Shown here one piece after another: positions 12,035-24,100 of a stretch of 64,000 bases of DNA; position 1 is the stretch's first letter, and each line of letters starts with the position of its first letter. The notes under the pieces were generated by a model. The model saw nothing but the letters and a program-made list of their open reading frames with translations. It was not told where the DNA came from and made no database searches. The DNA comes from Ligustrum vulgare (Eukaryota; Streptophyta; Magnoliopsida; Lamiales; Oleaceae). The DNA is taken from NCBI GenBank assembly GCA_963555705.1, contig OY743183.1, forward strand, positions 48,163,466-48,227,465, in the 5' to 3' direction. Made by a program: the position numbers and the translations under genes.

Positions 12035-12060
12035 ACTGTGTATATATTTGTGTGTGTATG

Positions 12061-12100
<40 letters not shown>

Positions 12101-12110
12101 TATGTATGTA

Positions 12111-12146
<36 letters not shown>

Positions 12147-12312
12147 ATCTATTTAGATATGTATATATATAATTAGCCTCTGTGTATGTATATATATATG
12201 TGTGTCTATATATATATATATATATATAATCTATATAGATATGTATATAATTAGCCTCTGTGTATGTATATATATATATATATATCTATCTATATCTATA
12301 TATATATATATA
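11925..12312. repeat. TA/TG microsatellite
   Basis: Long runs of (TA)n, (TG)n and TATG within the 5' noncoding part of CACTA-1. The open frame across it (11804-12172) is a low-complexity artefact. Confidence 0.9.
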
Positions 12313-12801
12313 TTTGTTATTATATAAATATGATAATTACATGTTAATATGTATAAATGTGTTAATTAAATTTTAATATATATAAATTTGGGTGTTAAAT
12401 TTATATTGTTGATTTTAAGTTAGTAGATAGATAAATTTTAATATTTTAATTATTGGAGTTGAAATTATGAGATATTAAGTCATGAAATCTTAGCATCACT
12501 TTTTAGGAATTGAGAATGGATTTCGAATTAAACTTGGAGTAGTTGATGGTGTATGTATTAGATTTTTGAATATGTCGAGGATGAACATTTTGGTTTATTG
12601 TGATATGTTGATTATTCTTATAGGTTGGTTAAGTCCAATTTTTAGGGGAGGTTGTGTCAAAAGTTTTGTAAAATTTTGTAAATAAAAAATGAGAATTATA
12701 GTTTAAAGTGATTTTCACTATTACAGAATTGACCATACTAAATAAATTTACTCAAAACTAATAAAATTTTTTAATTATATCTTCACATATAGGTCATTGA
12801 T

Positions 12802-13341
12802 ATGGATCGGGGTTGGATGTATGGCAGACGTAATAGACATGAATATGTAAAAGGTGTTGAAGAGTTTATGAAATGTGCGGATGAAAACAAGAGAAAGAAA
12901 GGTGAAACAATGATTTTGTGTCCTTGTTACGATTGTAAGAATTTGAGAAAGTTTCGTAGTTTTGATCAAGTGAAGAGTCATTTGATTCATCGTAGGTTTA
13001 AAGAAGGTTATACACGATGGATATGGCATGGTGAGAGTATGCTTCCCAGGACGAGCACTGGTGACGATGTTGGTGATCAGCAGCAGAATAATTCAAGCAA
13101 TATTTGTGAGAATGATTTGGAAAATGACGAGAATGATATGATAGACGATATGATGCGTGATATACAAGGGGAATACATTGAAAAACCTCATGTATTAGAT
13201 AACTTGTTCAACGAGTCTGAGAAGCCTTTGTTTTCTGGTTGTAATAAATTCACTAAATTGTCTGCGGTACTAAAATTATATAACTTGAAAGCAAGCAATA
13301 GGTGGAGTGATAAAAGTTTCACAGTCTTTCCTGATTATTAA
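12802..13341 (+). pseudogene. CACTA-1 transposase N-terminus, truncated
   Basis: 180 codons starting MDRGWMYGRRNRHEYVKGV. Residues about 1-80 match the plant transposase-associated domain, with the CPCYDCKN zinc-binding type motif and SHLIHRRFKEGYTRWIWHGE. The later part (residues about 140-172) has CNKFTKLSAVLKLYNLKASN, the start of the Transposase_21 region. The reading stops after WSDKSF, so the catalytic domain and DUF4218 are lost. The deletion joint is probably near 13323. Confidence 0.85.
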
Positions 13342-13475
13342 TTGTATGAGTTTATTTACACAGTCTTTGCTTTTAACTTTCTTTTACTTTTCATATATGC
13401 TCTATACATTGTTAACAATTTAATTTATTAATACGTTGTTATATGTGCAGGTACGTTAAAAGTAGTCTCAATATA

Positions 13476-15247
13476 ATGGCCGAGTCTTCATCATCTTCAG
13501 ATGATCATCGTGCTATCAGTACCAAAAGGACTAGAGGGTCAACAATGTGTAAGAACATGAAGAAGGCCGGTGAAGTGAATGTCATCGAGTTCGATGACAA
13601 ACATAGGCCAATCGGACCAGGCAAGGGGAACTTCAAACACTATGTCGAGTGTTTGGCCCGTATTCACATTGACATTAACATCAGTGATTGGCACAAGGTT
13701 GATCCCGGCCTTAAGGACTTGATGTGGCAAGAAATAAAGGTACTATCACTACATACATGGTTAATTGATAACGTTTCGTAATTTTTTCTTATAACATCGC
13801 ATATTATATTCGTCTTTCAGAGGGAGTTCAACATCCCCGATGACGCAGCAAAAAAAAGGGTGTTGAAAGTTGCGGGGATGCGATGGAAAGATTTCAAGAC
13901 TCGGCTGGTTCATGATTATATCACACATGACCACCCGAAATACACATCTCCTACGCAACTTTACTCTTTTATAACTGAAGAGTAATGGGACTCGTTTAAG
14001 AAAGAACGCCAGACTGATAAATTTAAGGTATATATATTTAATTGTACTCATGTGATTTATTTAGTTGGAGATTAAATACTTGATGTGACAATTTCAGGAA
14101 AAAAGTAAGAAAGCCAGGGATGCTCAATTGCGAAACGAGCATCCACATTATATGGGCTCAGCTGGTTATGCGGGGATGAAGCCACAGTGGGTAGTCAGTG
14201 ACCCACTGTCTTCAAGTTCTTCATGCGACATGATTAGCTCGTCGATTGTAAGTGAGGATCGAAGTTTAGATTGGATTCGAGCTAGATCGAAGAAGAAACA
14301 AGATGGAAGTTATTACATCCCCAACGAGAAAACGAGGGGGGTGTTTGATAAAATTGTAAGTATATCATGATTATTTTTTCATAATTTAAATTCAAATTTA
14401 CTTAAATTTATACTTATATTTATGTTTCATTTTTCTGTTAATAGGTTGAAAAAGCTGAGCAGTCCACGCAGGGGACATTTGTGGCAAGTAGACAGCACGA
14501 TATTTTAAGTGAAGCCCTTGGTAAGCCGGATCACCCTGGTAGGGTGAGGGGGTATGGCGTCTATGTGACCACGAGGGATGTTTACGGCAAGCCTGATGAT
14601 TACATTAGACGTTCCTGTGGGGTCGTCTCAGTAGACGATATTAAGGAGATGATCAGGTCAGAGATGGAGGATAGTATTGCCGAGCGGGTCAGGCATCAGA
14701 CCATGTCGGAGATGCAGAGTAAATTCGATACTATGCAGAGGGACTACCATAGTATGCAGACTAAATACGATGCTATCCTCCAGCGCCTGGGCTTAAATGT
14801 TGAGGCCGAGGTGGACGTAACTCCACAACCCCGACCACCAACTCACAGCAGTTGCCACTCCGTGGATCCAGATCCATTTCATGGACTTCAGGTATTTAAT
14901 GTTATGTTATTTAGAATTTTTAACATTATTTATGCTATTTCAACTGGAAGTTGCTAACATATATGTTCAATGATGTTATACAATAGAAGCCGTCTCCTTG
15001 TCGTCTCGCCATTAGTCTTAATGGTGAGAAACAAATAGTAGCGACCAGGATGGTTTATCCAGCCGGACCCGACACGGTGGTGCATCATCAACCTCTTTGG
15101 CCTGATCATGCTAAGGTGTCCATTGACCACATTTTCGATGGTGCAGAAGCGTGTTGTATTCCAGTGCCATCTCAATACCACACCACAGTGGGGGAAGCTA
15201 TTGGAAGCTTCTTGCAATGGCCCAAGGAGTTGGTGATTTTTTGAGAG
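13476..15247 (+). pseudogene. CACTA-1 second gene, 5' part (Transposase_24 and DUF8039-like)
   Basis: Exons with consensus GT..AG borders, all in phase: 13476-13739, 13821-14027, 14098-14355, 14445-14891, 14987-15247. Exons 1-2 carry the Ptta/En/Spm Transposase_24 pattern (DDKHRPIGPGKGNFKHYV.., then REFNIPDD..KVAGMRWKDFKTRL). Exon 4 has GKPDHPGRVRGYGVYVTTRD followed by a coiled-coil-like MQSKFDTMQRDYHSMQTKYD stretch. Exon 5 resembles the DUF8039 region. There are two in-frame stops: TAA at 13983-13985, where relatives have a glutamine, and TGA at 15242-15244. The gene is therefore broken upstream of the protease exons. Confidence 0.75.
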
Positions 15248-15338
15248 GTACAAACATTTAGTTATATAAAAGATTCTGTCAATATTAATTTCTTTTAAAG
15301 TTGTATAACTGAAGATGATAAAAATTATCTTGTTGCAG

Positions 15339-16744
15339 GAAGAGGCACCACAACAGGCAAAAAAATTTAATGAAGGAAAAACACCCCAGAGTTTCGAAAT
15401 GTCATCCACTCAGCAACCTGCGATTGTTGACGATGAGACGTTGCAACGTCTGGGTGATGATTGTAAAATGTTACACACTCTGGTCATTCAATTGCCTGTT
15501 GGTGATGACTTCTACCAGGTACCCGTTGATGCCGCCGTGTTCAACTTTGCATTCGATTATGGTTTTTATGTTACATTCGGAGACATCACCGACTTGCTTA
15601 CGATGCAATGGTTGGATACATCAATCTTACAAGAGTTTTCATTGTAAGACTTCTGATCAAAAAGAAAAACTTCAATTTAAATCATTAATTTATTTCTATT
15701 GATTGGCATTATTATTTTTTAGGTACCTCCATGAGCTGTGTCAGGAATACGGTATTGAATCGATTGGATTCGTGTCTCCGTCACACATTGCATCGATTTC
15801 AGTAAGAACAAATGCAAATGGTGTTATAAATTACTTGGCCAGCACCATGAAGGCAATGAAAACTAAGAAATTCATTCTAGCACCGTATTTTCAGGAGTAA
15901 GACCGTTGATATTCTCTAATTTTTAACCTAATTTGAATGATATGATATTTAAAGTTGTATTTACACGTTCATAATACGTAGGAATCACTGGATGTTGCTA
16001 GTTATTTCTCCTGAGAAGAATACGGTGTACTTCTTAGATTCAGCTGCTGCATCTAAGCGTGACTTGGATATCAAGCCGATATTGAACACGTAAGTTAGGA
16101 AATTTTAATGAAATAATTGTGGAGTTGTGGTGAAATTGATTGTGGAGTTGTGATTGTTGAGAAGTTGATAGTTTTGAATAGCAGGGTCCCCCTACAGGTT
16201 GGATAAGTTCAATTTATAGGGGAAACTCTGCCAAATTTTTTGTAGGATGTTTGCGTCTTAATTTTTTTTGTAACTTGTTGATATAATTTATTGAAATTTT
16301 AGGGCTTTCAAAACGTATTGGACAGTTGGAGGCATGAGGACAAAATCCAATACAACGTGGAAAAACGTAAAAGTATGAAAACACGGATTTAAACTTTTTT
16401 AAAAATCTTTGAATTATTTCTATATTTTATTTAGTTTGATTATTAATATTGTTATTTTTCAATGTGAATATTTCAGTGTCCTCAACAACCTGGAGGGTCT
16501 GAGTGTGGCTACTACGTTATGAGAAATATGTATGAGATAGTCACAAAACACTTTCAACTTACTTCGTTAGAAAATGTATAAGTCATTGAAAATGAGAATT
16601 TTAATAATGACTTTATATTTTATGAAAAAATAACTAATAATTCATTTTGATTGTTTGTAGGCATTTAAAGAATATTATTCAACGGAGGAAGTAATCGAGA
16701 TTCAAAACTTATGGGCAAAATACTTCGTTCATAGGTTTGTGTAA
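15339..16744 (+). CDS. CACTA-1 Ulp1-like (C48) cysteine protease exons
   Basis: Exons 15339-15643, 15723-15896, 15982-16089, 16303-16372, 16476-16575 and 16661-16744 join in frame with consensus splice sites and end at TAA (16742-16744). The product matches the C-terminal catalytic domain of TE-encoded Ulp1 proteases: catalytic His in E-NHWMLLVI (exon 3), Asp in VYFLDSAA, and the Gln/Cys pair in CPQQPGGSECGYYVMRNMY (exon 5). All of these residues are present and the frame is open across all six exons. It lies downstream of a broken 5' part of the same predicted gene, so whether it is translated is unknown. Family members cleave SUMO-like conjugates; activity here is inference. Confidence 0.8.
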
Positions 16745-16983
16745 ATCGAAGCGTAATCAAAACTTGCACTTACATATATATTTAATTTGTATCATAAATT
16801 AACAATTTGTAAGTGTAATTGTTGTTAATTTAATTTTATTACGTATATATCGATTATATATATTTATTTGGTGATGCGCATGTTCAGGTTATCGCAGACC
16901 ACGTCCTGGTCACTGCGTGACCTGCAGTGGCCTGGGTCATTGCAAGTCACGTCCAGGTCATGTAAAAAAAAAAAAAAAAAAAG

Positions 16984-17300
16984 TTTAGGCGTCGGTTCTA
17001 AAAATAAAACTGACGCCTAAAGCAGTTTTGGGCGTCGGTTCAAAAATTAAAACCGACGCCCAAAACCGACTTTGGGCGTCGGTTTTAACAAGAAACCGAC
17101 GCCCAAAGTGTATTATTTTTTTTTTATTTTTATTTTTTATTTTTTTACTTTAGGCGTCGGTTTTAAACTAGAACCGACGCCCAAAGCTGACTTTGCGCGT
17201 CGGTTTACAACCGACGCCTAAAGTCGAGACTTTACGCGTCTGTGTCATATGCGTCGCCGCTACAACCAACGCGTATTCCGTTTTGCAACCGACGCGAATT
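16984..17300. repeat. Right subterminal hairpin array of CACTA-1
   Basis: Five units GCGTCGGTT..AACCGACGC plus degenerate copies toward 17290, the counterpart of the left array. A poly-A run (about 16963-16982) precedes it. Confidence 0.85.
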
Positions 17301-18129
17301 CCTATTTCTGTACTGGTGGACATTTAAATAAGAAATCAAAATTCAAAGACATCAGAACTTCAAGGGCTAAATTGCAACAATCGAAAGTTGAGGGACCAGT
17401 TGTGCAACAAAAGATTAGGGGACCAACTTAAACTGAAATAAAAGATGAAAATTGCATTACACTGGAATACCACGCAGTCGCATGGAATAGACACGCGCGG
17501 TCGTACGGCAGCAAAAATCCACGACTGAACCTTAACCTGCACAAGCGCGCGACCACATCACTTTGTACCGCACGGTCGCACGGTTATCCGCTGGGCCGTT
17601 CTGGTGGGCATTTTTGCGCAATTTTCAGCATTCTTTCTCCCTAAGTAACCTAGAGTTTGAGGATATCTATATATACTTGATTTGAGGCACGAAATCAGGG
17701 GTTCCCAATTGTCTTATTTCATGTCGAAAGTTGTCCAACTGCTGGGGGATCCATTCAAGGCCAAATCCAAGATTGAGGAACAAGGATCAAGGATATGAAC
17801 GGGGTGACTTATTTTCATTTTTCTTTTGAATTATCTTTAATCATGTATATCTAGGTTAGATTTTATTGTTGGAATTGTGACGATACTTTAGTTCCGGATT
17901 CTATGTTTTGACTTGTTATTTAATTTACGCTTTTCATGAGTTTGATGCAATTAATTATGTTTTTATTTTCATCTATGATTGTGGACGCATAATTGTTGAT
18001 GGTTGTGATAATTTGATATGTACGAAAGAGTAGGAAATTATTAGACCTTGATTAATTGTCACAGTCCGATAGGGGATAGAAATATACCCCTATACTTTGT
18101 GTTATCCATAAAAAAAATCACAAATCCTG

Positions 18130-21100
18130 TAATACCGCTTTTCATTTTCATGCCCTTTAAAATTTCATGTAATATTTATGTTAATGTTATTTGAAATTTG
18201 AAATTTAATGAATTTTACGTCAATGTTTTGAATGAAATTGCAGTGGAAGGACTTGGACGCCGTCACGATCAATGTACCAATTAAAATGTTGATAAACTTG
18301 TTTATGCACAATTCTGTGCCTAATTGTTTATTTTAATTGTTACTTACCATTTCTATTTTAATTGAGTAGTAAGTTGCCTAAATTGCATTAAATTGAAGTT
18401 GAGAAAAGTTTGGTGACACTTTGAAATTTTATTTGAGGGTCGTGGACTTAAATTACCAATTTATGAGAGCTGAGGGACTAGATTGCAAATTTTCAAAATT
18501 TAAAACAATTAAACCTAGCCCTCATCTCACCCGCTCTCACTCGTCTCGCTCGTCTCGGTCTCTCATCTCGCTTCCATCCCTCTTGTTTCTCTCGACTTCG
18601 CCCTCTCTCTCGATCTCTCGACGGCAACCACCACACCGCCGGCGACCACAACCTCGGCCCCACCACTTCCCTGCCCTCGGTGAGACCATATTTCACCCCT
18701 TCACCGCTGCGCACACACCCACAGCACACTCGCGCACACACATTTGGGGATATAGATATATATATATATATATATATATATTGATTTTGTGCATATATGT
18801 ATGTATAGGCATGTGTATGTATATTAGTTGAATACCCAGTTATTCAGATCTCGAAATTATAAAGATTCAACTGAGTTTAATTGATTTTCCTATCAGTTTA
18901 GGATAAATTCGAGAATTTTATATTTGTTAACTATTAGAATTGTTGATTTCGTTGTTTTGGTTGAGTTTTAGTTTATACATCATATTTTCTAAACTGTGAG
19001 AGCTGTGAAAATTAGCGGACTGCCTAATTTAAAACTTGAGTAATATTATTCTTTTCTTTTTTTTTCATATTTTGAATTTGGGAATTTGGTGTTTACGTAT
19101 GTATGATTTCGATCTACAGATTTCGAAATTCATGAATTTGTGATTTACGTTGAAAAGTTGGGTTTAAATTTGTGCTATATTTGTAAATTTTAAATTTGGA
19201 GAAATTATAAAGAGAGATATATTAGCTTTCAGATTTATGAGTTGATAGAATGCTAATTGAGAATTTGGATGATGATGCTAGTATCTATGTCTAGCTATTG
19301 AATGTATATAATTTTCAGATTTTAACTAATGAGGGTATTTAATTGACTTTCTATTGGTTTATGGTTGTTTTAAATAGAAATTTTTAATTTGGGATTTCAA
19401 ATAATAAGATTGTATAAATTGAATTTTTAGTGTACATTTTTAATTATAGTTCTTATTTTTGATTTATTAATTTATATGGAATTATTTCACATTTCCAAAA
19501 TTATGAATTTGTGAATTCGATTGAAAGGTTTACTGTCATTTTTGAGAATTTACAGATTTCGAATAGTTAACATGCTAATTGGAATTGTCTTTGTGAAATT
19601 CAAGTTGTGATGAAGATTTCCATCACTTTAACCTTTACGTAATTTGATTAGTTAGATTTCAATTTTGGCATTTGAGTTAATCTCTTATTTCGAATGAAGT
19701 ATGATTTGTGTTTGACATAGTTTAAGATTCCAATTGATTTGAATTATAAGTCACATGAAAGTTTCAACCTTTCTTAGAGTTTAAAATGTGATTTTGAACT
19801 AAAAGTATATTTTATTAAATGAATGGGTACAACTAGGATTTTGGTACATTGACGTCACGGGCAGCCGATGCTCCTCCACTTGCAAATTCAGAAACGGTAA
19901 ATTACTAAGGACTGCAAGTAAGTAGACTTCCCCCTACTTTCATCAAGGTTGAATGTTAATGTGGAATTAATGTGCTTAATTGACATTCGTGTTAATTACG
20001 GAATTTTAATGCTTTTGGTCTACCATATGTAATTATGTGTAGTTAAGGAAATGTTCAAGCATGCACGTTACATGTCATTGCATCATCAAGCATGCATTGG
20101 CATCGAAATGGGAAAGTCAAATGTTTTAATGAAAGGAATGTGTCAAAGTGCAATTTTTGTCAAAAATTATGTATCCCAAGTTTTTGAAAGAATGGGTGTA
20201 CTTCTATGTCATGAAAGATGCGAGTGGGAAATGGGGTGCGGGGGACCGGCGTACCCGAATGTAATGAGCCGCTTTTCGGTGGAATGAAGTGAATGAGCCG
20301 CTTTGCGGTGGAATGAATGTTAAACCGCTTTGCGGTGGAAATGTAAATGTGAATCTGGTTCCAAATAAGAATTGCCCACTGTTATCTGATTGACTAGAAG
20401 ATACACCAAGTGAGCTCACGATGGAAATGTAAAGTGAAAGTTTTGAAATGTTAAGTGAATGTTCGAAATGTTGAAAGTTTTGAAAGGTTAAAGTGAATGG
20501 GGATACATATTTCAAAGTTTAAAGCATTTCATGTCATAAGCATGCATTCATGCATAAAGTTTACTTACTGAGCTTTAGCTCACCCCAATCCCTCCCCATA
20601 TTTCAGGTGATGAAAGTTAGATGATCCGAGGAGAACACTTGGCGGCTGACTCCGACAGTACCCATCGTCGCATTAATTAATAAAGTTAAATTTATTCAAG
20701 TTATTTTTAGTTAAATTAGAATTTATTTAAGTTCTAAGTAATTATTTCTTAATTCATTTATTTTGATAATTGTCTCGGTTGAAATTAGTTTAAATAAGTT
20801 ATGGTATTTCCCTGTGATTAGTTTTTATCATGTTTTCATGAGTTTATAAATTTATACTTCAAGTTATTTTGTTGAGGAGTTTGGGGAATTAATGTTGAAG
20901 TTGAATTTTGGAATTGTGATTGAGATGTGATGGATGTTTTAAATTTTTAAAATGGTTTTTGATGTCCCTCTACAGGTTGGCTATGTCCAATTTATAGAGG
21001 AGACTCTGGCGAAATTTCGGTAAAATTTTATTGTAGATAAATGAACATTTTGATTGTGTAAACGATTTAAATTCCGCATTTTAATGTTTAAACGATTTAT

Positions 21101-21168
21101 TTCCGCATTAAAAGAAAAAGGGAAGTTAACACACCTAGGTTTAAGATTCTTGAACTTGGGGTGTTACA
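18130..21168 (+). repeat. 5' LTR of gypsy G1 (3039 bp)
   Basis: Runs from TGTAATACCGC to GGGGTGTTACA. It matches the reverse complement of 59993-62881 along its whole length, including the C-rich segment near 18530-18700, a short hairpin array (20266-20336), repeated TTTTGAAATGTTAA motifs (20430-20520) and the shared module at 20961-21033. The open frames at 18421-18831 are noncoding LTR sequence. Confidence 0.9.
20266..20340. repeat. Short hairpin repeats CCGCTTTGCGG in the LTR
   Basis: Three tandem units based on CCGC-TTT-GCGG separated by GTGGAATG-type spacers. The first unit is damaged (CCGCTTTTCGG). The inverted family member has four units at 60842-60932. Confidence 0.8.
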
Positions 21169-21172
21169 TTTT

Positions 21173-21184
21173 TGGTATCAGAGC
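21173..21184 (+). promoter_or_regulatory. primer-binding site of gypsy G1
   Basis: Exact TGGTATCAGAGC four bases after the LTR end, complementary to the 3' end of plant initiator tRNA-Met. Confidence 0.9.
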
Positions 21185-24100
21185 TAAGAGTTTTAAAAGC
21201 GATTTTGTAGACTTTTAAAATTTATTTGAAAATGGTTCGGGTACTGAGTCACGCCTCTAGTGCATCTCCCTCGATCATCTGGTAAGTTAAATTTTGTTTA
21301 AATTATGAAATGTTATTTGATGTTCCAATTATTGAAAATTCTAGCATGCTAATGTGTAATGTCGGAAAGTGAAAGGTTAAGAATGCTGTCAGTGAATATG
21401 ACGAGTATATCTTGGTTATGTAAATGAGGAAGTGGGAAAGTAATGGTTATTAAAAATTTGGGTTCCGTTTATTAGATCTTTTTGTGAAATAAGAAATGGA
21501 TATGAATGGTATATCGGCATGAGAGCATACAATGTCCAAACGAGAAGTTGAGAAGTCATTGAACTTAGTATTAAGCACTTATTGTGTTTGATCTCGGGAC
21601 TACCCACTCATTTGGTAATCCCACAATCATAGAAAAATTGATTTATCCCTCTCTGTAACTGGAGATCGAGTGTTGATTATCAACACTATTCGGAGAATTG
21701 TTGAACTAAAGTTATGCGTTAAGAAATTTCCCCAACCATGGTGAATGGGAAGGATTAGATGATAGATCTCATAACACTGAATACCCACAAACTTGATGTC
21801 ATACTAGGAATGGAATGATTATTACGGTATAAGGTTTCAATCATTGGCTACGTTAAGGTGGTATTTAAACCTTCAAATGAAACCCTTTTCGCTTTGTTGA
21901 AGTAAAGGTGAAACTTTCTATTTCGATATTATTAGTGATGAAGGCTCGTCAATTGATGAATAAGAGTTATTAGGCCTACCTGGTTGCAATAATTGAAGTG
22001 TCTAAGGTGAATACTTCTCTCGAATAAATTTCTGATATTCGAGAATGACTAAAGATGTTCTCAGAAAATCTTTGTGATTTACCGCCTAAAAGAGAAATTG
22101 AATTCGTCATCGATTAAGTGCACAACTCTAGTATCCAAGGTATAATGTCGGATGGCTCCTTCGTAACTTAAGAGAGCTCAAAGTGCAACTATAGAATCTC
22201 ATGGACAAAGGTTTTGTTTGATCTAGCTTTTTGCCATGGGGTGCCCAGGAGCTATACATGAAGAAGAAAGATGGTTTTATGAGACTTTGCATAATTGAAT
22301 TTAGACATGGCAAAACCAGTTTTATGAAGTTGTGAAGAGATGTTGAGATTAGAAGTGATATGATTTTATTGAGACTTTTATGAGAAGAACTATGAAATTA
22401 GAGGTTTAAAGATTTGGTTCTTAGTTATTGGGAATTAAGTAATGGATATTGTGTTGAGTAAGTGAATTATTCCTCTATTTTGAGAGATATTTATTATGTA
22501 GTTTGGTCTTGTGATTAAATTTTGGGAATATGATTTGTGGCATATATTTATAAGTATGAGTAGTCTTTTGAACCAACTAATGTATTGAAGGAAGTGAGAT
22601 ATTGATATTGGAAATTATGATTTGAAATTGTTATGTTGATGAATTATGGATTGGTTTTCTGGGATATCAAGGTATACATGAAGTTATGTAATGATTTGAT
22701 CCATACATTGGGAAATGATAAGTTATATTTTGAAAAGATGAGTGACGACAAGTATTATGGCGTTATTGGGAAGAATCTTAATTATTCTTGGGAACGGATT
22801 GATCACTAGTAAGGAATGATCACTTGTATTGGAGAATATTATAAATTATAAGGATATGAGATAATACTGTTGATTTATTTTGGAATTTGATTGGGAAGAT
22901 ATGTTAAAGATAAGCTGATGACATTATGTTGATTTTTGAATAATATGTTATTGGATATACTACATAGAGAGAATATTCAGGTAATTTCTATCGTTTTGAT
23001 TATTTTGGTGATATTTGGTGATAAAGAAGTTTTAGAGATGACAAATTATTATGGTTTGGTATGTTTTCAAAGAAATAGTAAAGATTTATTGAAATTTGGA
23101 GAGAATTTTCCATGGGCTTACAGAGATTAGTGAAGAGACGTGATGTCATTTGGGTTATTGAATAATGACTTAAGTGATCAGCAAATATTCTTTATACAGA
23201 GTTTAGAGGCTATGTTGAGAGCTTGCATTTTAGACCTTTGTGATGGTTAGGAAAACCATTTACCGTCTGTTGAATTTACATGTAATATGATTATTGGGAT
23301 TAGTCAGTTACCATGAATGGGAGATATTGAAAATATTTTATGGTGAGATGCCTTAAAGGAGTAACCACTTATTCAAAGTGAGAAATTGGGGACATGCGAT
23401 TGAATGTTTGGGATTATGTGAGATAATGATTGTCATAAGGTCAATTGTATATAAAAGGTATAATAGATGATTGTAAGGAATAATGTGATGATGAGAACTG
23501 AAGGTGATAATGTATTGAAATTATGAAATAAGTTGACCATCCATGAATAAGTTATGTTGTATTTGGTTCTAAGTGGAAATTCAAAGAATGATGAATCTCA
23601 GACATGGAAAATGAATCAGGATTTCCTCATAATGTGAATGGTTCACTGATGTACATTAAGTTTTCAATATTGATGAAAGAAACTTTATCAGGTCCTAGAT
23701 TTGTACAAGTATTGCAGAAGTAATGCATCTGATCGGAGGAAGGTTTATGATAGTACATACCATGAAATTGTGGAGATTATTATTGATGGTATCTTGATTC
23801 AAAAATAAGAAATGAAATTTTAGGCAATTGTCCTTGTGGATAGGATTTATGGAAAATGAGAATAAGACTTCACAATGATTATTTATTATGGAGTAGTGTG
23901 CAGAAAGAGTGACAATGGCAGAGTCCAAGATTTATTGAGTTTGAGAGATTGATATAAAATCTTAGTGAGTATATTGACGTAAAAGGTTCATGTGAAGGAT
24001 ATGATGGTTATTATGTTGTAATCTTAGAGAGATTGATATGATTATTTGAGGTCAGTTGTGTGACTTTTACTTATAATGGGATTGTATCCTTGGGTTAAGT

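Larger units (their letters stand above)
11353..17318 (+). mobile_element. CACTA-1, En/Spm-type DNA transposon, complete ends
   Basis: Begins CACTAGTACAAAAA and ends TTTCTGTACTGGTG, with a perfect 3-bp target duplication GAC (11350-11352 and 17319-17321). Both ends carry subterminal arrays of GCGTCGGT hairpins. Genes lie on the + strand: a transposase-associated domain gene cut before its catalytic part (12802-13341), and a second multi-exon gene with a Transposase_24-type region, a DUF8039-like region and a Ulp1-like protease (13476-16744). The catalytic transposase (Transposase_21) is deleted, so the copy is non-autonomous. Confidence 0.9.
11125..18129 (+). mobile_element. LTR of an unassigned LTR retrotransposon, split by CACTA-1
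   Basis: Starts TGATAAGTGTATTTTATA at 11125, where similarity among the P copies stops, so this is an insertion boundary. It continues after CACTA-1 (17322-18129). A promoter-like TATATATACTTG (about 17664-17675) precedes a GAGGCACGAAATCAGG-type leader, as in gypsy-type LTRs. The 3' end is cut by the insertion of the next gypsy element at 18130. No coding part is visible. Confidence 0.55.

Noticed and set aside
11804..12172. 122-codon open frame rich in Tyr/Ile/Cys
   Set aside because: It reads through TA/TG microsatellites in CACTA-1; no domain, and the composition is fully explained by the repeat.
18421..18831. 136-codon open frame with Ser/Arg/Pro-rich sequence and its - strand counterpart near 62100-62596
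   Set aside because: Both lie inside the 3-kb gypsy LTRs and mirror each other because the LTRs are related; no domain.
20051..20515. Open frames on both strands near 20050-20515
   Set aside because: LTR sequence with the CCGCTTTGCGG repeats; no coding pattern and matched in the noncoding LTR of G2.
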